A stretch of DNA of 64,000 nucleotides, from assembly GCA_963727955.1 (NCBI GenBank), contig CAVSII010000008.1:1-64000 (forward strand). The letters run 5' to 3'. The DNA is from Bog-756 sp963727955 (GTDB lineage: Bacteria > Actinomycetota > Acidimicrobiia > Acidimicrobiales > RAAP-2). Positions within the stretch are counted from its first letter, which is position 1, and every line of letters begins with the position of its first letter. The position numbers and the translations under genes are program-made. Shown in pieces: positions 32,841-41,326 of the stretch. The notes under the pieces are model-generated. The model saw only the letters and a list, made by a program, of their open reading frames with translations, was not told the DNA's origin and searched no databases.

Positions 32841-33616
32841 GCCAGGATGCCCGCCCACCAGTTGATCACGTGGTCGAGGAGCTGTGACCATTCGTTGTGG
32901 AACAGCAGGAGGAGGATGAAGGGCAGGAACATCAGGAACGGCTGCAACCGGTAGTACTCGGGCAGGGAGCGGGCCGGGATGAACCGCTCGAGCAAGGAAG
33001 CCCCATCCAGTGGCGGGCAGGGGATGAGGTTGAAGATGCCCAGCACGATATTGGCGATGCCGGCGATGAACAGGACCTGACCGAGCAGCGACGGCGGGTA
33101 GAAACCCTCCTGGTAGACGATCTCACGGATGGCTGCCGGCGTAGTGGCCACGAAGATGACGCCGAACAGGGCGGCCAGGGCGAAGTTGGTCAAGGGCCCG
33201 ACCAACGAGACGATCACCGTGTGATTACGGGGACTGCGCATCCGGTTGGGATTGACCGGCACCGGCTTGGCCCAGCCGTAGGCGCCCAGCCCCGACAGGG
33301 AGAGGACGGCGGGGACCAGGATGGTGCCGACCGGGTCGATGTGCTTGGCCGGATTGAGGGTCAACCGCCCGGCCCGCTTGGCCGTGTCGTCCCCGAAGGC
33401 CAGGGCCACCACACCGTGGGAGATCTCGTGGAGGATGATCGACGGGATCAGTACCAGAAAGTAGATGATCTCGAACCGGGTGATCCGGTGGGTGCGGATC
33501 AGAATGGCGAACAGGGCCAGCCCGATGACCACGATGATGGTCGTCCGCTGGTTGGGCTGGAACCGGCGACGGGGCGGGCGGGAACTGCCGCTGTCCGGTC
33601 CGTAGCCGTAGGCCAT
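32837..33616 (-). CDS. Site-2-type M50 membrane protease
   Basis: 259 residues. The zinc-binding HEISHGVVALAFGD motif (HExxH) and the second site NLIPCPPLDGA (with the third ligand Asp) define the family of intramembrane metalloproteases. There are five to six helices. The N-terminal proline- and arginine-rich stretch (SSRPPRRRFQPNQR) is cytoplasmic. No PDZ or CBS domain is present, so this is the minimal form often called Rv1566- or YwhC-like. The substrate is unknown. It starts a coupled chain of three membrane genes. Confidence 0.92.
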   Translation of the reverse strand: MAYGYGPDSGSSRPPRRRFQPNQRTTIIVVIGLALFAILIRTHRITRFEIIYFLVLIPSIILHEISHGVVALAFGDDTAKRAGRLTLNPAKHIDPVGTILVPAVLSLSGLGAYGWAKPVPVNPNRMRSPRNHTVIVSLVGPLTNFALAALFGVIFVATTPAAIREIVYQEGFYPPSLLGQVLFIAGIANIVLGIFNLIPCPPLDGASLLERFIPARSLPEYYRLQPFLMFLPFILLLLFHNEWSQLLDHVINWWAGILA

Positions 33617-33642
33617 CCGTGCGCCGGTCGATCAGGTGGGGA

Positions 33643-33981
33643 TCAGGGCCGGCTGGCGTGGTTGATGCAGAACCGGGTGGCCGGCATGGCTTCCAGACGG
33701 GCCGGGTTGATCACCTCGGCACAGACCTCACAGCGCCCGTAACTGCCGTTCTCCAGCCGGTCGAGGGCCCGGGCCACCTCCTGGAGCGACTCCCGCAATT
33801 GAACGGCCAGAACCTCGGCCTCACCCCGTTCGGCCGTCACCTGGCTGGTGTCGGCGAAATTGGGGTCGTAGTCGAGCCCCCCGCCGTCGCCAAAGCCGAG
33901 CTCGCTCAAATCGGACTGAAGTTGGCGACGCTCGTCCTCCAGAAGCTGACGGTAATCGATGGTGGGGGCGTCGCTGGGCAC
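33643..33981 (-). CDS. DksA/TraR-type C4 zinc-finger protein
   Basis: 112 residues. The N-terminal half is a coiled coil (RQLLEDERRQLQSDLSEL and AVQLRESLQEVARALDRLENG), followed by the finger YGRCEVCAEVINPARLEAMP and TRFCINH. In the finger the fourth zinc position is His (CxxC...CxxH) where classical DksA has four Cys. Family members enter the RNA polymerase secondary channel and modulate transcription. It lies between xerD and the M50 protease on the same strand. Confidence 0.9.
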   Translation of the reverse strand: MPSDAPTIDYRQLLEDERRQLQSDLSELGFGDGGGLDYDPNFADTSQVTAERGEAEVLAVQLRESLQEVARALDRLENGSYGRCEVCAEVINPARLEAMPATRFCINHASRP

Positions 33982-33990
33982 ACGGAGAGC

Positions 33991-34929
33991 CTACTTGAGC
34001 TGGGCCAGGGTGGCCCGCGGGTGGGCCCGCTCGTAGGAGGCGCGCAGATGGTCCTGACTCAGCTTGGTGTACATCTGGGTGGTGGCGATGGACACGTGTC
34101 CGAGCAGCTCTTGGACCACCCGGATGTCGGCGCCGTGGGCCAGCATGTGGCTGGCGCAGGAGTGGCGGAGCACGTGGGGGCTGACCAGGGGGCCCAACCC
34201 CACCCGCTCGGCCCGGCCGTGGACCACGGCCCAGGCGCCCTGCCGGCTCAGCCGGCCGCCATGGGTGTTGAGGAAGACCGCCTCCCTGTCGTCGCGCCGC
34301 CCCCGCCGACGTCCGCGCTCTTCGAGCGGCGGACGTCCCTCCGGAGCCAGCCAGCGCTCGAGGGCGGCGCGGGCCTGACCACCCAGGGGCACCAGGCGCT
34401 CCTTGGCCCCCTTCCCGAACACCCGGAGAAGGCCGCTGTCCCCCTGCAGATCGCTGAGCGAGAGCCCGACCGCTTCGGAGATCCGGGCCCCGGTGCCGTA
34501 CAGCAGTTCGAGCAGGGCGCGGTCGCGTCGTTCAACCGGTGTGGCACCGCTGACCGAGTCGATCAGCAGGGCGACCTGCTCCTCGTCGAGGGCTTTGGGC
34601 AGGCGGCGGGGCAGGCGCGGCGACCGCAGGTCGGTGGTGGGATCGGCACCGATCATTCCCTCCTCGCTGAGGAAGCGGAACAGCCCGCGCAGGGTGGTGA
34701 TGGAGCGAGCCATGGAAGCCGGGTGGAGGCCCGACCCCCGCAGGTCGTCAAGGTGCCGCTCGATGGCGTCGACGTCGGCGGCCGCCGGATCGACCCCGGC
34801 CCGTTCGGCCCATGCCTCCCAGGCCACGATGTCGCGGCGGTAGGCGGAGAGCGTATTGAGGGACCGGCCCTTCTCGACCGCCAACCAGGAGAGGTATTCC
34901 TCGGCGCCGAGGGACACCGGTCGGCTCAC
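33991..34929 (-). CDS. xerD: Site-specific tyrosine recombinase XerD
   Basis: 312 residues from a GTG at 34929 with GAGGCGAC upstream; it would resolve chromosome dimers at dif with XerC. The N-terminal SAM-like domain (YLSWLAVEKGRSLNTLSAYR) leads to the catalytic domain: Arg in YGTGARISEAVGLSL, Lys in GKGAKERLVPLG, HxxR in SPHVLRHSCASHML, His in LGHVSIATTQ and the nucleophile Tyr in MYTKLSQDHL. A basic insert (EERGRRRGRRDDREA) lies in the beta-sheet region. A Xer gene between a Nudix gene and the ScpA region is common in actinobacteria. The dif site is not in the window. Confidence 0.95.
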   Translation of the reverse strand: MSRPVSLGAEEYLSWLAVEKGRSLNTLSAYRRDIVAWEAWAERAGVDPAAADVDAIERHLDDLRGSGLHPASMARSITTLRGLFRFLSEEGMIGADPTTDLRSPRLPRRLPKALDEEQVALLIDSVSGATPVERRDRALLELLYGTGARISEAVGLSLSDLQGDSGLLRVFGKGAKERLVPLGGQARAALERWLAPEGRPPLEERGRRRGRRDDREAVFLNTHGGRLSRQGAWAVVHGRAERVGLGPLVSPHVLRHSCASHMLAHGADIRVVQELLGHVSIATTQMYTKLSQDHLRASYERAHPRATLAQLK

Positions 34930-34939
34930 GTCTGTCGCC

Positions 34940-35545
34940 TCAACCGGTGGTGGACAGGTACCGTCGGGCCAGTGCCACCCCGAGGATGGTGGTGGCATCG
35001 ACGATGGTGCCGTCGTCCACCAGTGCGTCGAACCGGTCCAGCGGCACCTCGGCCACCCGCATGAAACGCTCCTCGGTCCCCTGCCGATCGACCGGCACCG
35101 CCGACAGATCGGTGCACAGATAGACCGACGAGTACTCGTCGCAGAAGCCGGGGGTGATGGCGCACCGGGTGAGCAGGCGCCACCGGCCGGCGGCGTGGCC
35201 CAGCTCTTCGGCCAGCTCGCGTCGGGCGGTGGTCTCCACCGGTTCCCCCTCGATGTCGCAGGTGCCGGCGGGCACCTCGAGCAGCCACCGGTCGACGGCC
35301 GGACGGTACTGCTGGACCAGCAGGACGGCCTCGGCCTCGGTTACCGCCACCATGGCCACCGCCCCCGGGTGGCGCACCACATCCCGCTCGAAGGGGTGGC
35401 CGTCCGGATCGACGAATGCGGCCCGGGTGACGGTGATGAACCGACCCCGGTGGAGGACGACCTCGGGGCCGGTCTGGAACCGGGGAAGATCGGAGGCGAC
35501 GGCACTCGGGTGCTTTCCGGCCCCCGTCCCCTCAGCCGACGGCAC
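34940..35545 (-). CDS. Nudix hydrolase, ADP-ribose pyrophosphatase type
   Basis: 201 residues from a GTG at 35545, overlapping the pyrG 3' end by 14 bases. The Nudix box is recognisable as EPVETTARRELAEELG, with Glu residues for the metal. The preceding VQQYRPAVDRWLLEVPAGT is the ADP-ribose pyrophosphatase type signature. The enzyme should hydrolyse ADP-ribose or a related nucleotide-sugar. The order pyrG-nudix-xerD is widespread in high-GC gram-positives, which supports the assignment. No membrane segment. Confidence 0.93.
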   Translation of the reverse strand: MPSAEGTGAGKHPSAVASDLPRFQTGPEVVLHRGRFITVTRAAFVDPDGHPFERDVVRHPGAVAMVAVTEAEAVLLVQQYRPAVDRWLLEVPAGTCDIEGEPVETTARRELAEELGHAAGRWRLLTRCAITPGFCDEYSSVYLCTDLSAVPVDRQGTEERFMRVAEVPLDRFDALVDDGTIVDATTILGVALARRYLSTTG

Positions 35546-37274
35546 CGATGTCGATGAGCCGGGGGTCGCGACCCTCGGCCCGGACCAGAGCGGCCCCTAC
35601 CAGCTCACGGAAGAGGGGGTGGGGTTGGTCCGGCCGGCTCTTGAACTCGGGGTGGGCCTGAGTGCCGACCCAAAACGGATGGCCGGGCAGCTCGATGAAC
35701 TCGACCAGGCGCCCGTCGGGAGAGATGCCCGAGCACACCAGGCCGACGTCCTCGAGCCGGGAACGGTAGCGGGGGTTGACCTCGTAGCGGTGACGATGCC
35801 GCTCCGACACAACCTCGGTGCCGTAGGCCTCGGCCACCTGCGACCCGGGCAGGAGCCGGGCACTGTAGGAACCGAGCCGCATGGTCCCGCCTTTGTCCTC
35901 CACCGCGTTCTGGTCGTCCATCAGATCGACCACCGGATGCCGGGTGGTGGCGTCGAACTCACGCGAGTTGGCCCCGCTGAGGTCGGCCAGTGACCGGGCC
36001 ACCTCGATGATCATGACCTGGAGACCCAGGCAGAGTCCAAGAAGCGGTACCTCGTTCATGCGGGCGTAGCGGGCGGCGGCGATCTTCCCCTCCACCCCCC
36101 GTTCACCGAAACCACCGGGAATGACCAGTCCGTCGAAGGTGCGCAATCCGTCGTTTTCGAGAAGGTCGGGCACGGTGGCGGCCTGCACCCACTCGATGTG
36201 CACCCGGGCCCCGTGGTGGAAGCCGGCGTGGCGGAGCGATTCGACCACGGACAGATAGGCGTCGGGGAGATCGACGTACTTGCCGATGATCCCGATCCGC
36301 ACCGGGCGCACCGCCGCGTCCACCTGGCCCACCAACCGCTCCCAACCGGTCAGGTCGATGGGATGGTCGACTTCCTCGAACCGCAGAAGCCGGAGGATGT
36401 AGCGATCGAGTCCCTCCTCGTGGAGGACGAGCGGGATCTGGTAGATGTTGTCGGCGTCGACGGCGGACACCACCGCTTCGATGGGTACGTCGCACAGCAG
36501 GGAGATCTTGCGCTTGAGATCATCGGAGATCATCCGGTCCGAGCGGCACACGATGACATCGGGCTGGATTCCCCGGCTCCTGAGCTCGGTGACCGAGTGC
36601 TGGGTGGGCTTGGTCTTCTGTTCGCCGGAGGGACCGAGGTAGGGCACCAACGTGAGGTGGATGTAGGCCACATTGTCCCGTCCCACGTCTCGCCGGAACT
36701 GACGGACGGCCTCCAGGAAGGGGACGATCTCGATGTCCCCCACCGTTCCGCCGATCTCCACGATGACAACGTCCACGTCCTCGGTGCCGAGAGCACGCAC
36801 CGACTTCTTGATCTCATCGGTCACGTGGGGGATGACCTGGACCGTCTTGCCCAGGTAGTCGCCGCGGCGCTCTTTGGCGATCACCGACGAGTAGATCCTT
36901 CCGGTGGTGGCGTTGGAGCCCTTGTGGAGGTTCTCGTCGATGAACCGCTCGTAGTGGCCGAGGTCGAGGTCGGTCTCACCTCCGTCTTCGGTCACGAAGA
37001 CTTCGCCGTGCTCGTAGGGGTTCATGGTGCCCGGGTCCACGTTGATGTACGGGTCGAGCTTGCACATGGTGACCCGCAGGCCCCTTGCTTTCAGCAGGCG
37101 ACCGAGCGACGAGGCCGTCAGCCCCTTGCCCAACGACGACGACACGCCTCCGGTGAAGAAGACGTACTTGGTTTTCGACCCCTCGGCGACGGCGCCAGCG
37201 GGGGTGGCCCCGGCGTGCGTCGGGGGTGGCCCGACCGCCGCTCGTTCCCCACGGGGTTCTTGCGGGCCGTTCAT
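35532..37274 (-). CDS. pyrG: CTP synthase
   Basis: 580 residues from the ATG at 37274 (a GTG three codons earlier is possible). It converts UTP to CTP with glutamine. The N-terminal synthase domain carries TKYVFFTGGVSSSLGKGLTA (P-loop) and CKLDPYINVDPGTMNPYEHG. The C-terminal glutaminase domain has GLCLGLQ with the catalytic Cys, and the His and Glu of HPEFKSRP. The N-terminal extension before YVFFTGG (about 30 residues, Pro/Ala-rich) is longer than usual. It heads the minus-strand chain that leads to nudix, xerD and dksA-like. Confidence 0.97.
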   Translation of the reverse strand: MNGPQEPRGERAAVGPPPTHAGATPAGAVAEGSKTKYVFFTGGVSSSLGKGLTASSLGRLLKARGLRVTMCKLDPYINVDPGTMNPYEHGEVFVTEDGGETDLDLGHYERFIDENLHKGSNATTGRIYSSVIAKERRGDYLGKTVQVIPHVTDEIKKSVRALGTEDVDVVIVEIGGTVGDIEIVPFLEAVRQFRRDVGRDNVAYIHLTLVPYLGPSGEQKTKPTQHSVTELRSRGIQPDVIVCRSDRMISDDLKRKISLLCDVPIEAVVSAVDADNIYQIPLVLHEEGLDRYILRLLRFEEVDHPIDLTGWERLVGQVDAAVRPVRIGIIGKYVDLPDAYLSVVESLRHAGFHHGARVHIEWVQAATVPDLLENDGLRTFDGLVIPGGFGERGVEGKIAAARYARMNEVPLLGLCLGLQVMIIEVARSLADLSGANSREFDATTRHPVVDLMDDQNAVEDKGGTMRLGSYSARLLPGSQVAEAYGTEVVSERHRHRYEVNPRYRSRLEDVGLVCSGISPDGRLVEFIELPGHPFWVGTQAHPEFKSRPDQPHPLFRELVGAALVRAEGRDPRLIDIGAVG

Positions 37275-37334
37275 GTCGGGCACCTGATGAGGCTAGCGGA
37301 AGCAGTGACCCCACCATGCGGACCCGCCGACCGG

Positions 37335-39023
37335 TCAGGGTGCATCGGCGGGCACCGGGACACCGGACAGGAGCTCGCGTGCGTGGCGGCGGGCCGACGA
37401 GCTGTCGGGCCGGCCGGACAGCATCCGGCTGAGTTCGACCACGCGGCTCTCATCGTCGACCACGGCCACCTCCGAACGGGTGCGGCCGGCATCTTCGATC
37501 TTGCGCACGGCGATCTGGTGATCGGCCAGGGCGGCCACCTGAGCCAGGTGGGTGACCACCAGAACCTGGGCGCGGCGCCCGAGCCCGGCCAGGGCGACAC
37601 CCACCGAGGTGGCGGCGGCACCACCCACCCCGGCGTCGACCTCGTCGAACACCATCACCCCCGGGGCGTCGGTGAGAGCCAGGCGTATGGCCAGCATGGT
37701 GCGGGCCAGCTCGCCCCCCGATGCGGCCCGGGCCAAGGGCTGGAGGGCTTCGCCGGCGTTGGCCCCGAGCATGAAGGTCACCTGGTCGGCCGGTCCGCTG
37801 CCCTCGACGGCGACGGCGAAGCGGGCCGAAGCCATGGCCAGGCGGTGCAGGGTCGACTGGATCTCTGCGGCCAGGCGGGGTGCGGTCTGGCCACGGGCCC
37901 CGGCCACCGTGGCTTCGACCTGCTCGAGGGTGGCCCGGGCCTGCCTGATCTCGTCGTCCACCGAGGCGGCGCGGCGTTCGTCGGCGACGATCTCCTCCCG
38001 TAGCCGGCGGGCGGCGACGGCGAAGGCGGTCACCTCGGCCAGGTCGTCGCCGTACTTGCGCTGGAGCTCGCGCAGCAGCTGCCGTCGCCCGCGGACGGCG
38101 GCCAGACGCTCGGGGTCGTCGTCCCAGGTCTCCACCACCGACCGCAACTCGTTGGCCAGGTCGGCGAGCTCGGCCATGGCCGCCCGCACCCGATCGTCGA
38201 GCGCCGACAGGGGGCCTCGCCCACCGAGAGCGCCCGCCGCCTCGGCCAGCCGGTCCACGGCACTGGCCTCTTCCGCCTCCGACAGGGCGGTGAGGGCAAG
38301 GGCTGCCGCCTCACGGTGGGCGGCCGTGTCGGCCAGCCGCTCCTCCTCCGCTTCCAGACGAGCGTCCTCGGCCACGTCCTCGATGTGGGCCTCCTCGATT
38401 TCGGCGATCTGGAAGTCGAGGAGGTCCCGTTGATGGGCGCGCTGGCGGGCGTCCCCGCCCAGTGCATCCCTCTCATCGGTGAGGCGACGCAGCTGGAGGC
38501 GAGCCCTGTCGAGCGGGCCGGTATCGATACCGCCGTAATGATCGAGAGCCTGTCGTTGGGCTTCGGTGTGGACCAGGGTCCGGTGTTGGTGCTGACCGTG
38601 CAGTTCGACCAGCCCTTCGGCCACCTCGGCCAGGGCCCCGACCGAGGCCATCCGGCCGTCGATCCAGGCGCGGGAACGGCCACCCCGGACCACGGCGCGG
38701 GCCAGCACGATCTCCGTCCCGTCCTCTGTCTCGTCGTCTGTTCCGTTCCCTGTTCCGGCGGCACCCGGCCGGCCGGTCCCTTCCGGTCGGTCGGCGCCGG
38801 GCAGGAGCAGGAACCGCCCTTCGACGAAAGCCTCGTCGGCACCGGCCCGCACCACGGACGGGTCAGCCCGACCGCCGAGCAGCAGTCCCAGGGCCTCGAC
38901 CAGGAGGGTCTTGCCCGCACCGGTCTCGCCGGTGAGAGCGGTCATGCCGGTGGGCACGGCGATGGTCACGTCGTCGACCACCCCGAGGTTGCGGACCCGG
39001 AGCTCGACCAGAGTGGCGCTCAA
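37335..39023 (-). CDS. recN: DNA repair protein RecN
   Basis: 562 residues of the SMC-like RecN family, which acts early at double-strand breaks. The Walker A GETGAGKTLLVEALGLLLGG is at about 32-50, and the signature ARAASGGELARTMLAIRLAL with Walker B VMVFDEVDAGVGG is near the C-terminus. The middle is a long coiled coil (ARLEAEEERLADTAAHREAA). It follows nadK on the minus strand by 12 bases, so nadK and recN are likely cotranscribed after tlyA. Confidence 0.97.
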   Translation of the reverse strand: MSATLVELRVRNLGVVDDVTIAVPTGMTALTGETGAGKTLLVEALGLLLGGRADPSVVRAGADEAFVEGRFLLLPGADRPEGTGRPGAAGTGNGTDDETEDGTEIVLARAVVRGGRSRAWIDGRMASVGALAEVAEGLVELHGQHQHRTLVHTEAQRQALDHYGGIDTGPLDRARLQLRRLTDERDALGGDARQRAHQRDLLDFQIAEIEEAHIEDVAEDARLEAEEERLADTAAHREAAALALTALSEAEEASAVDRLAEAAGALGGRGPLSALDDRVRAAMAELADLANELRSVVETWDDDPERLAAVRGRRQLLRELQRKYGDDLAEVTAFAVAARRLREEIVADERRAASVDDEIRQARATLEQVEATVAGARGQTAPRLAAEIQSTLHRLAMASARFAVAVEGSGPADQVTFMLGANAGEALQPLARAASGGELARTMLAIRLALTDAPGVMVFDEVDAGVGGAAATSVGVALAGLGRRAQVLVVTHLAQVAALADHQIAVRKIEDAGRTRSEVAVVDDESRVVELSRMLSGRPDSSSARRHARELLSGVPVPADAP

Positions 39024-39035
39024 CGGTCCTCGGTC

Positions 39036-39859
39036 CTACCGGCCGGCAAGATGGAACTTGGCCCGTAGGAGGGCGTGGAAGTCCCGGGGGCCGAGGGTGA
39101 CCAGCAGCGCCGGTCGATCGCCCTCGCGGCACTCGACGGTGGACCCCGGATGGAGGTGGGTGACGGTGACCCCGTCCACCACCAGTACGGCCGGCCGGGG
39201 TTCGAGCACCTCGAGCCGAATCCGCTCGGTCGGTTCGAGGACCAGCGGCCGGTCGAAGATCATGTGAGGCGAGACCGGGGTGACCACGATGGCCCGGAGG
39301 AGGGGGGAGAGCACAGGGCCGCGGGCCGACAGGTTGTAGGCCGTCGACCCGGTCGGGGTGGACACCAGCAGACCGTCGGCCGCGTAGGTCACGAAGGGTC
39401 GGTCGTCGATGGCGGTGGCCACCCGCACCGTGTGACCGGGGACGGTCTTCTCGACCGTGGCCTCGTTGAGGGCGCACCGTCGGGCCAGTATCTGGCCGTC
39501 GCGGTCGGTCACGGTGACGTCGAGGGTCATCCGCTCCTCCACCTGATGGGTGTCGGCCAGAAAATGGGCCAGAGCGGCCTCCAGATCGTCAGGCTCCACC
39601 TGGGTGAGGTAGCCGAGCGTGCCGATGTTGACGCCCAGCACCGGGACACCGGAGGGGAGAGTGGCGTGCACCGCCCGCAGCAGGGTTCCGTCCCCCCCAG
39701 ACTGACCACCAGAGCGGCACCGTCGATGGCCACCGATCCGTCGGCGTCCACCGCGGCGATCGACTGGTGACCATGGTCCTCCACCCAGGCGGCCGCTCGC
39801 GCCGCCACCCGGGCAGCTTCGGGTCGGTCGGGGTGGATGTAGAAGGCGATACAGGTCAC
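39036..39859 (-). CDS. nadK: NAD kinase, interrupted by a one-base shift at a C7 run
   Basis: The enzyme phosphorylates NAD to NADP. From a GTG at 39859 (overlapping the tlyA stop, GTGA) the frame runs MTCIAFYIHPDRPEA to VVSLGG, where the key GGDGT motif should follow. A run of seven C on the plus strand (39692-39698) throws the frame to a stop. One more base gives SLGGDGTLLRAVHATL, and the rest is intact, with TPTGSTAYNLSARGP. Since this gene is essential, a missing base in the homopolymer is more likely than a true mutation. It is preceded by tlyA and followed by recN, as in many actinobacteria. Confidence 0.9.
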
Positions 39860-40662
39860 GGCTCTTCACCCGGGTTGGCGCCGGCGGCGGCCTCGGCCAC
39901 GGCTTCATCGATGAGCCGGTCGACGTCGGTCGCCGAACCGGCCGGCCCATCCGGCATCCTGTGGGGCGAACGGGCGTAGACCAAGAACTCGGCGTTGCCG
40001 GCGGATCCTTTGAGGGGAGAAGGCATCACCCCCATGATGACTGCTCCCGCCGCGGTGAGCGCGTCTACCACCGTCCCGATGGTGCGCCGGTGGATTGCCG
40101 GATCGCGAATCACGCCCCGGGCCCGTGACGCCTCGACCCTTCCCGCCTCGAATTGGGGCTTGACCAGAATGACCAGTGGCCCACCGGCGCACACCGCTTC
40201 CCCCACCAGGACCGGTATGGCCCGGACCACGGAGATGAATGACAGATCGACTGTGGCCATGTCCACCGGAACCCCGCCCACCGTGGCCAGCGTGACGTGG
40301 CGGATATCCAGATTTTCGCAACTGGCTACGCGAGGATCGAGCCGCAGACGGTGGGCCAGCTGACCGTGGCCGACGTCGACGGCCACCACCGACTCCGCGC
40401 CGGCCTGGAGCAGACAGTCGGTGAAGCCGCCGGTCGACGCACCGGCATCGAGGGCCCGCAGACCACTGGGATCCAGCGCGAACCGCTCCAGGGCGGCAGC
40501 CAGCTTCTCCCCCCCGCGGCTCACGAAGCGGGCAGGACCGCGCTCCAGCTCGACCGGTTCGTAGCTGGCCACCAGCCGCGACGGTTTGTCGGCCACCGAT
40601 CCGCCCACCAGGACACGGCCCTCACCGATGAGGGCATTGGCCTGGGCGCGACTGGGGACCAT
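39856..40662 (-). CDS. tlyA: rRNA 2'-O-methyltransferase TlyA (hemolysin A family)
   Basis: 268 residues from ATG 40662. TlyA methylates ribose in 16S and 23S rRNA. An N-terminal S4 domain (MVPSRAQANALIGEGRVLVGG) is followed by a FtsJ-like fold with SAM loop LDAGASTGGFTDCLLQAGA and VDLSFISV. The frame stays open upstream of the ATG and reads RRRLDRVLVERG, the true start of S4 domains, up to the previous gene's stop; the only start-like codon there is a CTG at about 40713. The real start may thus be 17 codons earlier. tlyA-nadK-recN is a conserved set. Confidence 0.93.
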   Translation of the reverse strand: MVPSRAQANALIGEGRVLVGGSVADKPSRLVASYEPVELERGPARFVSRGGEKLAAALERFALDPSGLRALDAGASTGGFTDCLLQAGAESVVAVDVGHGQLAHRLRLDPRVASCENLDIRHVTLATVGGVPVDMATVDLSFISVVRAIPVLVGEAVCAGGPLVILVKPQFEAGRVEASRARGVIRDPAIHRRTIGTVVDALTAAGAVIMGVMPSPLKGSAGNAEFLVYARSPHRMPDGPAGSATDVDRLIDEAVAEAAAGANPGEEP

Positions 40663-40709
40663 CCCCCGCTCGACCAGAACCCGGTCGAGCCGTCGCCGCG
40701 GGGAACGAG

Positions 40710-41279
40710 TCAGTCGGCCGGCCTGGCTGCGGACGGCGATCGCTTGGCCGCCGCCTTTTTGGCAGTGGCCTTTTTTGCCGACGTCTTGGTTGCCGACGCC
40801 GTGGCCCCCGCTGCCTTGCGAGCCGGTGACTTCTTGGCGGCGGCTTTAGTGGCGGCTTTCTTCTTGGCGGTGGTCGACGTGGCCGAACCCTTGCTGGCGC
40901 CGGTCTTCCTGCTCGCCTTGGCCTTGGTGGCGGCCTTCTTCGATGACTTGTCGGTGGCGGTGGCCGCCCGTCCGGCCTCAGCCGTCCGGCCGATGAGCGA
41001 AGCGACCTGCTTGGCCAGATCCTCGAGATTGGTGACGCCCGCGCTGTCCATCTGGCGGGCCACCTCGTGACGCACTTGGGCCACCAGAACCTCACGGCCC
41101 TTGCGGGCCATCCCGATCAATTCCTCCACTTTTTCCTCGACCTTGGCCCGGGCATCGTCGCTCTGGAACTCGCCGCTCTGGACCAGCTCGTGGACCAGCT
41201 CTTCGGCCCGTGCCCGTGTGAGGGCGGTAAAAGCGATGCCAGCGTCGAGATACTTCTGGAATCCGTCTTTGTTGGCCAT
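40710..41279 (-). CDS. Phasin-like coiled-coil protein with histone-like Lys/Ala-rich tail
   Basis: 189 residues. The first 100 are helical (KYLDAGIAFTALTRARAEELV, then RAKVEEKVEELIGMARKG). They resemble the phasin/polyhydroxyalkanoate-granule or apolipoprotein-like helices found beside tlyA in actinobacteria. From about residue 110 the tail is built of KKAATKA, AKKSPARKAAG and AKKATAKKAAAKR segments, like the C-terminal tail of histone H1 and of HupB-type nucleoid proteins, so it should bind DNA. A polypeptide with a lipid-granule-like head and a DNA-binding tail is unusual and might link the nucleoid to granules or membrane. Confidence 0.75.
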   Translation of the reverse strand: MANKDGFQKYLDAGIAFTALTRARAEELVHELVQSGEFQSDDARAKVEEKVEELIGMARKGREVLVAQVRHEVARQMDSAGVTNLEDLAKQVASLIGRTAEAGRAATATDKSSKKAATKAKASRKTGASKGSATSTTAKKKAATKAAAKKSPARKAAGATASATKTSAKKATAKKAAAKRSPSAARPAD

Positions 41280-41326
41280 CCTCCCAGCTTAGGGCGTGTC
41301 CGGCCGCGCCACGCGGTCGGACCCGC

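Noticed and set aside
36198..38003. 601-codon plus-strand frame over pyrG and recN
   Set aside because: Antisense shadow spanning two well-supported minus-strand genes.
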